The notes below the pieces were generated by a model. It had not been told where the DNA came from and searched no databases. It worked only from the letters and a program-made list of their open reading frames with translations. Below, one piece after another: positions 41,397 to 52,030 of a stretch of DNA of 64,000 bases. The position numbers and the translations under genes are program-made. The DNA is taken from contig CAUYUJ010017660.1 of NCBI GenBank assembly GCA_963575745.1, positions 572,501 through 636,500 of the forward strand, written 5' to 3'. Position 1 is the stretch's first letter. Every line of letters starts with the position of its first letter. This DNA is from Prorocentrum cordatum. Taxonomy: Eukaryota > Sar > Dinophyceae > Prorocentrales > Prorocentraceae.

Positions 41397-41627
41397 GCCC
41401 CGGCAAAACACGTTTTGCATCCTGTTCTTGTCTCTTAGTTTCCCCCCTCCCCCCCCCTCGCAATGAAGCGATTCTTTTGAGAGGTCGATTGCGACGATCG
41501 GCCGGCGCATTTCTCTCGGGCGTGCGTTTACAGCGGGCAATGTAACGACGAGCAGCTGCGAAGGATTATTCTTTCATGAGAGAAAGGTGAGTGTTTAATA
41601 TGTTTTCTTTTCCTTTTTTTCATCAGC
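41397..41627. other. Copia 3' non-coding region
   Basis: A C-rich tract (about 41442-41460) may be a remnant polypurine/polypyrimidine feature but is not next to the LTR. AAAG|GTGAGTGTTTAA (41586) and TTTTTTTCATCAG|CG (41626) look like a GT-AG intron of about 40 nt ending just before the LTR; this is unconfirmed. Confidence 0.4.
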
Positions 41628-41943
41628 GTGAATTGTACTCCATGCAATCAATGCAGTTGCGAGTGTATTTCAGAGGTTTTCTGACATAAGATGTTAGATA
41701 CTACCGTCCCCAGCAGGCATGGCAGAGCATGTGCACAGCACGCAGTGCAGAGCAGCAGTCACGACAGCAAACACCATTGCCATCTGTAGCTCGAGAGGCC
41801 TCTCGGCAGACCAAAAGGGTTACCATCACTTTTCCCCGCCCGCAGAGCGAGATCGGGGATAGTGTCGAGGACGTTTCGGCCGAGGACGGGAAACGGATTT
41901 CGAGAGAGAGTTTGACGACTTCGAGAGCGTCGAGCAGCTGACA
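41628..41943 (+). repeat. 3' LTR of Copia element
   Basis: It pairs with the 5' LTR and starts GTGAATTGTACTCC, ending GCTGACA. It is followed by GGTTCT, the same hexamer that precedes the 5' LTR. Confidence 0.9.
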
Positions 41944-41949
41944 GGTTCT

Positions 41950-43195
41950 AGGCTGTAGTTGTTTCTTTCGCCATCGATGAAGGGGGGGTGTAATGTTGGC
42001 AGTGTGCTGTTTGGATGTCCCCCTCCCCCCCTCCCCGCCCCGCGCGCTTGTCGTTTGTCCGTCGTCCGTCGTTTTCGTCGTCGTGTCGTGTCGTCTCCCT
42101 GCACACTGCCACTTGGCTCCCTTTTGCTGGAAAAAACTACTGTTTGGATGTCTTTTTGGACGCCCACCTCTATCGAAGCGATATCCACAACGCAACCTCC
42201 AGGTGACTGTTTCGGTACATGTTCCTGGGTTCTGCGGAGCAGTCGCCAGATTCAACAGCAGCAGTACCGTACAGCAGCATTTCCGTTTTTGTGGCCTCGT
42301 TATTTTGCCCCTCTCGTCTCGTCGTCGTCGTGGCGAAAGCCCTGCGCGGCCGCTCCTCCGCCGTCAGCTCTCCTCCCCCTGTCCTGTCCTGCCTTCGTGC
42401 CTCCTGGATTCTCCCCTTCCTCCTGGAGCCGACCCTGCGGGCTCCCTTCCTCTCTCCACTCCTCATGGATAGTTCCCTCCACACCTCCTGCTTTACTCCT
42501 GTTCGCCCCTCTGGCCCCTGGTCGCTCCCGGATCGCGCAGGCCAAGCCCAGCGACGTGCCCGTCCAGCTAGTGTTCCACAATGTCAGCAAGGCGAAGCCC
42601 GCCCAGTGAGGCTCCACTGTTGCGCAACTGAGCAGGCCGGTAATCTCCCTGATCGTCTGGGGCGTAGGTTGTCATGGGCAGGTGTATTTTGCACCCGCCC
42701 CGTCATTCAAGCGGATCACTGCCGGACGTGTTCAGAATTGTAACTCCCAGCAAACCGACTACATCCAGGTCCGTTGGTGTTTATTCTTGTCCCCCATCCC
42801 CTCTCCCCTCCGTTTCCTCCTCCCCGCGTCTTCTCCTCTCCTGTCTTCTACATCCTTCCAGAGGTCCATCCTCCATATTTACTGATGTTTTTTTGTGTTT
42901 GCGATGCCTCCGCCTTCCACTCCTTCCTCCCTTTTCCTCCTCCGCTCCACTCCGTAGACCCACTCGTACCCAGCTAATCTCCACACTCAGACCCACTCAC
43001 ACTTAGACTCATTCAATATTATTCAGACCCACTCATACTCAGACCTCAGACATTGGGAAGGACGGGCCCAGCACCAAATCAAGCAACATGTGGTGTAATA
43101 GTTTGAGTATTATGTGCGATACCGCCATTTGTGGCTTGCAGAATACAGCGGGGTATTCCAACTACGCGGCTCCAACCGGAGTGGGATGTTATATA
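41950..43195. other. unassigned DNA
   Basis: It is pyrimidine-rich throughout (CTCCTCC and TCGTCGTC words). A short direct repeat ACCCACTCAYACTYAGACYC occurs at about 42980-43045. No gene is supported. Confidence 0.4.
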
Positions 43196-43199
43196 GGTA

Positions 43200-44800
43200 A
43201 CGGCATGAACGCGGATGCCGGCGTCGTCAGAAATATCGTCCGTGATGGTGCAGGCGCCGGCATTTTTTGTTGGCGTAGGCGCCGCCGTCGTTGCCGTCTT
43301 AGGCGTAAGCATTGGCTTCGGAGCTGGCGTGGATGCTGGCGTCGTCCAAGCTAGCATCGGCGCTGGTGTAGGCGCCAGCGTTCGTGCTTGCGTTGGCCCT
43401 GGCGTGGATGCCGTCGTCGTCGGAGCTAGCATTGGCGCTGTGTAGGCGCCGGCGTTCGTGCTCACGTTAGCGCCATCGTCGGTGCCGTCGTAGGCGCAAG
43501 CATTGGTGTCGGCATTGGCGCGGATGCCGGCGTCACCAGAGATAGCGTCCGCGATGGTGCCAGCGTCTGTGCTGGCGTAGGTGCCTGTTGGTGCCGTCGT
43601 AGGCGTAGGCGTTGGTTTCGGCGCTGGCGCGGATGCCGGCGTCGACGGAGCTGATGTCGGTGCTGGTGTAGACGCTGGTGCTTGTGCTGCCATAGGCGCG
43701 GTCGTCAGTGTTTTCGTGGGCGTAGGCGTGGGCGTCGGCGCTGTCGTGGAAGCCGTCGTCGGAGATAGCGTCGACGTTGGTATAGGCGCTGGCGTTCATG
43801 CTCATGTTGGCGCCGTTGTCGGTGCCATCGTAGGTGAAGTCGTTGGTGTCGGCGTTAGCGCGGATGCCGGCGTCATCGGAGATGGCGTCGGCGATGGTGT
43901 AGGCGCCAGCGTCCGTGCTGACGTAGTCGCCGCCGTTGGTGCCATCGTAGGCGCGAGCGTTGGCTTCGGCGCTGGCGTGGATGCTGGCGTCGCCCGAGCT
44001 GGCGTCGGTGCTAGTGTAGGCGGCGGCGGTCATGCTGGCGTAAGCGCAATCGTCGGTGCTTGCGTCGGCGCAGGCGTGGGCGTCGGCATTGGAGTGGATG
44101 CCGGCGTCATCGGAGCTAGCATCGACGTTGGTGTAGGCGCCGGCTTCCGTGTTCCCACTGGCGCCATCGTCGGTGCCGTCGTAGGCGTAAGCGTTAGTGT
44201 CGGCGTTGGTGTGGGTGCCTGCGTCGTCGGAGATAGCGTCGGCGATGGTATAGGCGCTGGCGTAGGCGCTGGCGTCCATGCTGGCGTAGGGGTTATCGTC
44301 GGAGCCGCCGTAGGTACTCGCACGGATGCCGGTCTCGTCGGAGCTGGCGCAGGTATTATCGTGGGCTCCAGCGTTCGTGTTGGCATAGGCGCTATCATCG
44401 AGGCCGTCGTGGGCGCAGGCGTTGGTGTCGGCATTCGCATGGATACCGTCGTCGTCGGAGCTATCGCTGGTATTGGTGTAGGTACCGGCGTCGGCGTAGG
44501 CGTTGGCGCCGGCACTGGCATGAATGCCGGCGTCGTCAGAGCTGGCGCCGGTATTGGCGTAGGCGCTGGCTTTCGTGTTGGCGTAGACGCTGCCGTCGGA
44601 GGCGTCGTAGGCGTAGGCATTGACGTCGGCACTTGCGTGGGCGCCAGCGTCGTCGGAGCTGGCGCCGGTATTGGCGTAGGTGCCGGCGTTCGTGCTGGCG
44701 TAGACGCCGCGTCGGAGCCGTCGTAGGCGTAGGCACTGACGTCGGCATTGGCGTGGATGCCAGTGTCGTCGGAGGTGGCGTTGGTGATGGTGCAGGCGCC
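43200..44800. repeat. GGCGTYGGMG-based minisatellite with ~115-bp higher order
   Basis: GCGGATGCCGGCGTC or GTGGATGCTGGCGTC recurs at about 43521, 43632, 43746, 43860, 43976, 44094, 44211, 44323, 44437, 44635 and 44750, a spacing of 111-119 bp with one short unit. Smaller 6- and 12-bp periods lie inside. The Gly/Val/Ala-rich plus frame (381 codons) and Ala/Asp/Thr-rich minus frame are repeat translations. Confidence 0.85.
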
Positions 44801-44829
44801 GCCATTCATGTTAGTGTAAGCGCCAGCAT

Positions 44830-46975
44830 CGGCGATAATTACGGTAAGAGCCCCTTGATGTCAGACAGAGGACATGGCGGGGGGGTGGGGCAGGGGGTCC
44901 AGGCGGCATTGCAGCGTGGGGTGCGAGATTTGGAGGGTCGGCAAAAAGGATTGGAAGCATATCGTGGTCGGTTGGTCGGGCACCTTCTCGAGTAGGGCTT
45001 GCTGTCGGTGCTACTTGACCAGCGCCGGGCAGTCTTGCAGGCGTGGACGAGATCCCGAGCGAGTGGAGTGCTGAGACAGCGTCATCGCGAGTCATACTCT
45101 ACATCGGCGGTGCAATCGGAAGAGGGGCGTCAATCGGGGGAAAAGTGGGCGGGGGGGCTGGCAGAAGGGGGGTAGCAATCGCGGCATCAAGCAGCGGCCG
45201 GGGGAAGAGCCCAAGCGGAGGATCGCACTCAGCACAACCAGGGGATAAAAGGTCCAGCACTAGCATGCACGGAGGGGTTTGGGCGAGGGCAAGGGAACAC
45301 ATTATTATTTCGTACCGCGGTTACCGGCGTAGGCATGGGTGGAACCGTAGTTGAAGTTGCCGCAGCCAGAGTCGAAAGACGTAGTTGTCGTTTTTTATAT
45401 TGATCGGCGCCGCTGCGCTCATAAACGCATCGTTTCGACCATGCCCCACTGCCTCCCGCATCGATTAACGACCAGGGTACAGGTTGGGGAAGCTGCTCAT
45501 CCAGGGCCGCCTGGAACACTTGCCCGACTCGACCAAGCACTCCAACCATTACGGTTGGGACCAGCAGTCAGCAACACCGTCGATAGTAGAGGGCAAAACC
45601 GACTACCGACTTACAAGACTTCAAGTTCCACCGCTTATGGCGACTTTTGGTACGTCCCCTCGCCTTGCTAACGCAGCCCCTTGCTCACTGATCCACCCCG
45701 TCCTTCCTCGCCGCCCCCCGCCCGATCAGCCCTAGGATGCGCTGTTTGACTTGTGGGGCCACTCTGTCCAGGCGGGGGGGGTCATGAACTCCCTCCTCCG
45801 GCAGCGCGCGTCGACCAGCCTCTCAAGCCACCTGGGCCACGAGCTCCCATTCCCGAGAGGCCCTCGTCTGCCCCAGTGCCTGGGCCCGACGCTCGGAGCG
45901 AGAAGCCGCCGCCCGACCAGCTGGGAGATCCGCCCAGCCCCCTTCCGACGGCCTCTTCGACGAGAGCGGCAGACGCAATGGGCCCCCCATTGCCTCAGAG
46001 CTCACCCCCCTGCCAACAACCCGACCCAAAAGGGGCGAAGATGGCTGGCCGCCGGACATGCAAGATCGAATTCCTGAAGCGCCTCAAATGCGAGTCTTTG
46101 CGCCTCAGGTCTCGGCCCACGACCTCCCACGGAGTTGCTGGCGATTCTGGCGCATGCCCCATCAAGTTTGAGACCGTCGCCCAAACCCCCAGAAGACCGA
46201 GGGCGCGCTGGCATTGTGATGCCCACGCGCCCTTTGTTGATAGAATCCAGGAAAACAGCGCGATAGGCAAAACATAGAAAAATGATAGGGCCGCCGATAG
46301 AAAAAAATGAACCATGTTCGTTGTGAGGGCGCCTGATTTTTTTTAACAGGATGCGATTATATGCGCGATTGTGAATGGGCACCCAAACCTTCTCCTTCAA
46401 ATCGCTCTTCACTCTCCTCTACGTCATCATGTTGCTCTTCTCCTCCTCCTCCTCCCCTTCTCATTGTCTTCCCCGCAATCGCCTGCCCTCTGCCTAGTCG
46501 TTCTACCCCTCTTCCGACGGAGGGCCTGATACATAGGAAGAGGGCCCTCGCCCTCCTCCGCGACCAGTTAGCTTTGGCAGAGGGAGGGGTGCGACGGACA
46601 TCTAGACGCCACCTGCAAATTTATCGGGATCACGGGCCCTTAGTGGGCCAGTCCAGGGGATAGAGGAGGGGGTTGGACTGGGGGCGGGGGGAGGGGGGGG
46701 CATAGTCGTCTTGTGGCCGAGCTCATGCTGTAGATGGACAGTCTTGGAGGCAGGTGAATCCACGCGTCTTGTGGCCAGAGCTCTCTCATGCTGTGCGTTC
46801 TTTTTGCTGCTTCGCAGCACGATGAATCGAGTAGAAGCCGCACGTAGACTGAACAGAGGCTAAACAACTCTTCACGCTTCGCGTATCCCCACCAGCCCAC
46901 CCCAAAACAGCCGCCAGGCGAGCTGCCTTGATGAAGGGGCTGTAGCAGCGAGCAACAATCCAAAAGTGAACCACA
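44830..46975. other. unassigned DNA
   Basis: No conserved protein or RNA gene was recognised. ACGCTTCGCGTATCCCCACC at about 46875 recurs in altered form near 50598 and 51808 and may be a dispersed repeat. Long GC-rich frames at 45753-46280 have no family support. Confidence 0.4.
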
Positions 46976-47300
46976 TCCGTTTTGGAGGCCTGTCGGGGTC
47001 GTCTCTGGCCGTCTTGGGCCATCTTTGGGCTATATTGGGCCGTCTTGGGTGCATATTGGGCCGTCTTGGAGACATTGGGCCATTTTGGGCTCTCTTGGGG
47101 CCGTCTTGGCCGTATTGGAGGCCACCTTGGGCGTCTTGGAGGCAATTTGCACTGTCTTTGGGCCCTCTTAAGGCAGTTTTGGGGGCCTCAGGGGCAGTCA
47201 TGGGGCCATGTTTGGGCTTCTTGGAGCGGTCCTTAATCTCTCTTTGGGGGCCCTTGCGAGCCGTGGAAGGCATTTTTGGGGCCATCTTGGAAGCGGTCGG
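46976..47300. repeat. TTGGGCCGTCTTGG short-period repeat
   Basis: GGGCCGTCTTGG, GGGCCATCTTTGG and GGGCCATTTTGG repeat at 15-25 bp intervals. The same words fill A1 intron 1 (30.7-30.98 kb), about 1560-1640 and 50.75-51.3 kb. Confidence 0.7.
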
Positions 47301-47454
47301 TGAAAAGAGGGGGCGCCCCGATCGATGCCCCTCCCCTCGGAGGCCACGACCCGTGTGAGGGTGGCAAAAATAGCATTCCCATGGTCCGAAAAGGTGCGCT
47401 CTAACTAACTACGCGCGGCCCCCATCGCCCGCCCAGGTGGGACGGGGAAGGGGG

Positions 47455-47658
47455 CAGTGATAAACCCGTCCCTGAATGGGAAGAGGGGTTGTTGGAAGAG
47501 GGAAGAGGCATCTAGGCCACCTGTCGCCAAAAGGCTGGTGGGATAACGATAGAGTCGCCCGTGTATTGATTGAATAGAAGCCTCCGAAGACTGATTGCAT
47601 TGAACGGGGGTATTAGAAGCCTTGCAAATTCTCCAAGAGGTTCTGTTGTTTTGGCACA
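47455..47658. repeat. dispersed repeat module (copy at 47.46 kb)
   Basis: AAACCCGTCCCTGAATGGGA, GAGGGGTTGTTGGAAGAGGG and CTAGGCCACCTGTCGCCAAA match the module at 4.67 kb and in part 51.36 kb. It ends just before the relict SL. Confidence 0.5.
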
Positions 47659-47679
47659 TCCGTAGCCATTTTGGCTCAG
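47659..47679 (+). other. relict spliced leader of the B1-family copy 2
   Basis: CCGTAGCCATTTTGGCTCA is perfect here, preceded by T and followed by a single G. It is therefore the 22-nt SL lacking one A before the final G. It overlaps the start of the copy 2 open frame. Confidence 0.92.
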
Positions 47680-49563
47680 GCGTCAGCCCCTCCATGCCAT
47701 TGGGGGGGGTGGGCGCATTTCGTCGGGCCGTCCAGCCCATCGCCGAGCGAGGCCGATGCGCCGCCCAGCGGCGGCTGGGCTGCGTTCGCGGATGGCGACG
47801 CGGGCGGCTGGGAGGCTCTCGCGGGAGCAGCAGGCTCGTTGAGCCCTGTCGAGGACGGCGCCGAGGAGCCCGCGCGGGACGGGCCTCCGCTGGACAGGGG
47901 GGCTAAGCGGCGTCGGCGGCGCGCCACCGCCCAGGAGCTGTGGCGGCCCGTTGGTGCTGCTCTGGCGGCCAAGGACGTCGCCGCGCCGCTGGCAGCTCCG
48001 CGCGGCGACGTCGAGCCAGCCGACGGCGAGGGCGCCTCTGAAGGCGACGGCGAGCCAGCCGACATCGAGGGTGCCGTTGGCGACGTCGTGCCCGATGAGA
48101 TGCAGATTGTTGTTGCTGGTCCAGTCGGGCCGCCAGCTGATGCCTTAGATCAGGACTGCGAACGTTTACGGGGCCTCCTGCATGTTCAACGGCAGCGTCG
48201 CGGTAGCCTCCTGTATAACCCATTGTTGGTTGCGCTTGGCGTCATAAGAGAGGACCCTGACAGACCAGGTATGTTCGACAAAGTGGCAACATATACGATC
48301 AATGCGATCCGTGGCAAACTGGCGAACCATATGATGAGTGAAAGTGTCAGTGCCCAAGCTGCTGGAGTTAGCAGGTCGGTGTTCGCAAGATGTAAGTCAC
48401 GGTTTGTGGCGCTGGCAATGTTGACAGAACGAGCAATGGCCATCAGCATGATGAATGCTTGCGTTGGGAGGGTTACAAGTGCAGGTGGCGAGTGCATGTT
48501 GTTTTCTCAACAGTGCAGGTTTGATGGGACGAAGCTGGCAGCCGCATGTTTTGACAACGACGACGCATCCTTGGAACTAGCAGTTGGAACCGCGTTGGAG
48601 CGACACGACCTTTCCAGAGCTCAGATCGACATGGACGGCGGCAGAGAACCAACTCATGTGTCAAAATTGCCATTGTTGAACACAGAATGGTTGTACACTA
48701 TGTTGTTCAAGATCGGTGGATCATACACTGAGGTTTCTTTCAACGTGCTCGTGCCGATCCAGGTTATGACGGCTGGCAAAGGCGAGAACTACGCAGCCGC
48801 GGTGGAGGCGAGTGGCTTGGATACGCCTGGAGTGTCGAGGTTGTTCAAGCACAGGCAGAGGGTTGTGTGCACGGATGGCGACGGTGCGATCGCCAGGGCT
48901 GAGAGGTTTTTCAGCGTTCTGGATGCTGGGCAGTTGGCTTTACACAACAGGTGCCACGTCCACAGGGCAGCGACTGCGAAACATGATGCGTGTTCCCTTC
49001 GTTCAGGCCTCATCAGCTCCCTCACGCACACAGCGCTGGCACTCAAGGGCCCCAGTTGCATGCTGGAATTCCGCAAGATCGTTGGAGACATCGTCATGAG
49101 GCGGCTCAACATTGTCAGGGACACGCTGCCGCACCCCAGAGTTGTTGCCAAGAACGCAGATGTGTTGTATCGTTTGTTGCCAGGCCTCCACGATACCAGT
49201 GCGGTCAAGCGCAGGACTGTCATATTGTCGTTGGCCAATGGTTCTTGGGATGATACGGAACGGGTTCACTTTTTCACGACATCTGACAAGCCAGATGCGT
49301 ACATCAAGCGCTTGTTTCGCAACGTTCGTGAAAGCGCTTGTTGGAGATGGTCCTAAATCGTTCCCTAGTCGGAATTGGGCTGGGTCTGAGGTCACGCCGT
49401 CCTGGATCGGTGTTTTGTTGGCGGTTCACAATATTTTCGCTGAAGCCTTCGTGGCGTTCTGCAGGCGAGCTGGTACTACTGGTGATTATGCTGCACCAGG
49501 CTGCCTCCCTAAACCCGCCATCCTCTTCGCCCCCCTCATCTCCGTCCCCCATCTCTTCTTTGC

Positions 49564-49622
<59 letters not shown>

Positions 49623-49936
49623 CAGGCGAGTCGCAATTGGGGATTGGCTCTGGCGGCGCTGCTGATCCAGTGGCTGCCGCTCGCGCGGCCGCCGACGGGC
49701 ATCGGCGAGAAGCGCTCCTTTGGGCCACGAGGGAGTACGACTGTCCATTCGCAGGCGTCTTTGCAATTAGATCCTTCATGGAGCCTCATCGTGCGTACAT
49801 GTTCAAATCAGTGACGCTTCGCGGCGCGCCCAGGCTCGCTAATGAGATTGCCCATGCGTGGCCCATTCGAGTTGTCCTGGCCACGAGTTCCCCTGGTCGG
49901 GCCCAAGGTTGCGAGGGCATGGGGCCCACTGTGTAA
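47671..49936 (+). pseudogene. B1-family (DDE-transposase-like) copy 2
   Basis: A 561-codon frame runs from the SL to 49356; coding then continues one frame over (VKALVGDGPKSFPSRNWAGSE...) after a shift near 49325. No ATG is in frame before 48100, so the original start is lost. A Pro/Ala/Gly/Asp-rich N-terminus leads to a helix-turn-helix-like SESVSAQAAGVSRSVFAR (residues about 223-240), then R-F-D-G-T (Asp about 285), VPIQVMTAGKGENYAAAVEA, CTDGDGA (Asp about 402), C-H-V-H (428-431) and GSWDDTER. These match B1 (RSDAT, ADLQVVEGSTGRD, VTDAGSD, C-L-H-H) in order and spacing. An intron with a 58-base T run interrupts the 3' part. Confidence 0.65.
49465..49625 (+). other. candidate GC-AG intron with (T)58 in copy 2
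   Basis: CAGGCGAG occurs at 49462-49469 and 49623-49630. With CAG|GCGAG borders the 161-nt interval starts with GC and ends with 58 T and CAG, the same AG|GC pattern as the A1 introns. The spliced product meets a stop after 13 codons, so this copy has either an additional indel or a different splice. Confidence 0.5.
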
Positions 49937-50335
49937 TTAGAGTTATCGCCTTGGCCAGCAGTTTGATAATTTGGGGACGGTCGGCGGGGGGGAAGGGGGA
50001 GCAACCATAATAGCACATCATGCATAGTGAGTGTTGGTGGGTGTAGTTGCGCGTGCCAATGCGACCGTTGGTTACCTTATGCGTGCGTTTGCGCGCCGCG
50101 GCATCGTCTGTGCCCGCGCCGTTGGGGCTTGGGGCCATCTTGAGCCACGTTGGGCATGATTGAAGTGGCGCGGTGATGTCGCGTGCATTCCCACGCAAGT
50201 CTTGGAGCTATAAGGGGGTATATTGGACGCTCCTGCCGCCCTCCGCCCGCCGCGCCCAGGCGCGCCAAGGTTTGGCGCATGTAAGTCTCTACATATCCCC
50301 GCAGGGGAAGAAACTGTCGTAAGCCATGCTCGCCC

Positions 50336-50740
50336 TGCGCGGCGATGTTAGGATTGCTCAGATTGGCATCGGAAGAGTGGGACCGCACACAGGCCGCCCG
50401 TGCACTGGATGCGGGCGATGGCGGCGGCCCACGTCCCACATATAGGATGCTTGAGGTCTTCGGAGCGAGGCGCGATGCTGAGTTCATTCGTGACATGCAC
50501 GTGGTAATGATGGATGATTCGCTGTGGTCGCACATGCCGTCCATTGGTCGCACTGGCGAGAGGGAGGCGTGGGTGTTTTCAAGTCTGTACGCTTCGCGTG
50601 TCACCGCCAGCACATCCCAAACCAGCCACCTTTGCGACGAAAGCCGACGGTCGTGGTGCTCGGGCCCACGCGGCCTCCTGCTCTCGCACATCTCCGCCTC
50701 CTCCCTCCACCTCCTATGTTTTCTGGTGGTTTCCCCGTAG
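50336..50740 (+). CDS. possible further exon or ORF fragment
   Basis: The plus frame SEEWDRTQAARALD..., YRMLEVFGARRDAEFIRDMH and DDSLWSHMPSIGRTGEREAW looks like real protein between about 50345 and 50600. It could be a downstream exon of copy 2 or an unrelated fragment. The rest of the frame is low-complexity. I recognise no family. Confidence 0.25.
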   Translation, partial: CAAMLGLLRLASEEWDRTQAARALDAGDGGGPRPTYRMLEVFGARRDAEFIRDMHVVMMDDSLWSHMPSIGRTGEREAWVFSSLYASRVTASTSQTSHLCDESRRSWCSGPRGLLLSHISASSLHLLCFLVVSP

Positions 50741-51335
50741 GGTGTTTGCAGGGTACAGGTTTCTCGGTGCTCTCTTGGGCCCCCCCCAAGGCTCTCTTAG
50801 GGGCGTATTGGGGCGCTGTACGCTGCACGGCCATCTTGGGTCTTGGGGCACCCTGGGAGGGCATGGGACGTATGTGTGAGGGGTACCCTCGATCAAACAA
50901 AGCTGCGAGCATTTATCTGGTTTCATCCCTCCCCGCCCCCCGCAGGCCCGAACCGTCGCCGCATAGTGCCATATGGCCCTATGGGCCGCTCTTGGTGCGC
51001 CCTTGAGCGCACTCGGGCCCGCCTCGGACCTCTCTTCGGGCCCGCACGTTGCCTCGCTGGTGTCATCTTAGTGCTAGCTGGAGGCGTCAGAAGAGACGAA
51101 CAGACAAGAAAGGAAGCACACGCGCACATGGTTGCCCCTAAGGTTGTGGTGCGAGGTTGGCTTCTCGGGGGCGTCCTTGGGAGACATCGTTGCCGCGTTG
51201 CGTCCTGGGGCCGCATTGAGGCGAGGTGGGGGCCACTTGTAAACATGTCGTGGGCGATATTGGGCCATGGATGGCTATCTTGGGCGGTCGCTGCGGCATC
51301 TTGAGCACTCTTACGCACCCATACTTGGATCCAAA
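50741..51335. repeat. degenerate TTGGGCC / CTTGGGG repeats
   Basis: GGGCCCCCCCCAAGGCTCTC, GGCCATCTTGGGTCTTGGGG and GATATTGGGCCATGGATGGC are of the same type as 46.98-47.30 kb. No gene is supported. Confidence 0.5.
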
Positions 51336-51349
51336 GGTCGCCCCAATCC

Positions 51350-52030
51350 ATCGCGATGGAGCGCCATCCAGGCCCAGGGAGAAGGGGGTAGAAGGGGGGA
51401 TCGCACCCCGCCCCGACAGGAGAGGAGTAGGGGTTGAACAGGGCGGGCGACCTAGACCACTCACGCCCAGAGGGCTGGTAGGATTGCTGCGAAGTCTTGC
51501 TGCAGGGTCAACGCGTTGATGGAGAGACACAGGTTCAAGCAATCTACCGAACCGAACCCCTTCTCGGAGTTCGCCACACAGCCACGGGGGTGGGGATGTG
51601 GACTAGGGGCGGCGGGCGTCGGCTGGAGGGCCGAACAACAGAAGGGGGGGAGGCGCGGCGGCATGCGCGGGTAGCCACGACCCACCGCCATTCACTCCAC
51701 CTTTCCGTCCACATATCGCCCGTATCATCCTTTTGCCCGTCTTCCCTCCCCGCCAGCCGCTCCACGTGTCCACCGTATCGTTTGCAAACCAATGAACTAA
51801 ATTCTTGACGCTTCGCGCCCCCGCCAGCCCCAGCCCATCGACTACGCCTGCGGCAGCTGATGCGGCCGCGGAAGGCGTGGCACGCACTGGCGCGCCATGG
51901 AAAGGGTTGCGCCGCCATTTGAAGGTGTCATGGATGGGGTGGGTACTCCCCCTGGGAAGCGTGGCCCAGGCCGCCGTCGCTCAGACGCGCGACGGGTCAG
52001 CTCCTGACCCCTCCTCGGCTTGTTCCCGCA
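51350..52030. other. dispersed module remnant and unassigned DNA
   Basis: GACCTAGACCACTCACGCCC and AGAGGGCTGGTAGGATTGCT (about 51450-51490) resemble the module at 47.46 kb. The remainder has no recognised feature. Confidence 0.4.

Larger units (their letters stand above)
23536..41943 (+). mobile_element. Ty1/Copia LTR retrotransposon, interrupted by nested element X
   Basis: Paired LTRs, a primer-binding site, gag, an aspartic protease, then integrase before reverse transcriptase and RNase H: the gene order that defines Copia. Without the 10.7-kb nested insertion the element would be about 7.7 kb. The single polyprotein frame is now broken by several one-base shifts (near 25951, 26345, 26640, 38120, 38420 and 38600) and two in-frame stops (TAG 26033, TGA 40290). 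An extra module lies between protease and integrase, and a membrane segment follows RNase H. Confidence 0.93.

Noticed and set aside
41586-41626. Short GT-AG intron before the 3' LTR as a firm call
   Set aside because: Borders look good, but no reading frame or second copy tests it, so it is mentioned only in the 3' region entry.
43581-44726. 381-codon Gly/Val/Ala-rich protein
   Set aside because: Minisatellite translation; the opposite strand is also open and no start context, SL or domain is seen.
45753-46277. Pro-rich 174-codon ORF
   Set aside because: Both strands are open in GC-rich DNA and there is no motif or conserved look.
49565-49622. Poly(A) tail of a retroposed gene on the minus strand
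   Set aside because: The T run is at the plus-strand 3' side of the flanked interval, whereas a minus-strand retrocopy would place it at the other side. An intron pyrimidine tract fits better.
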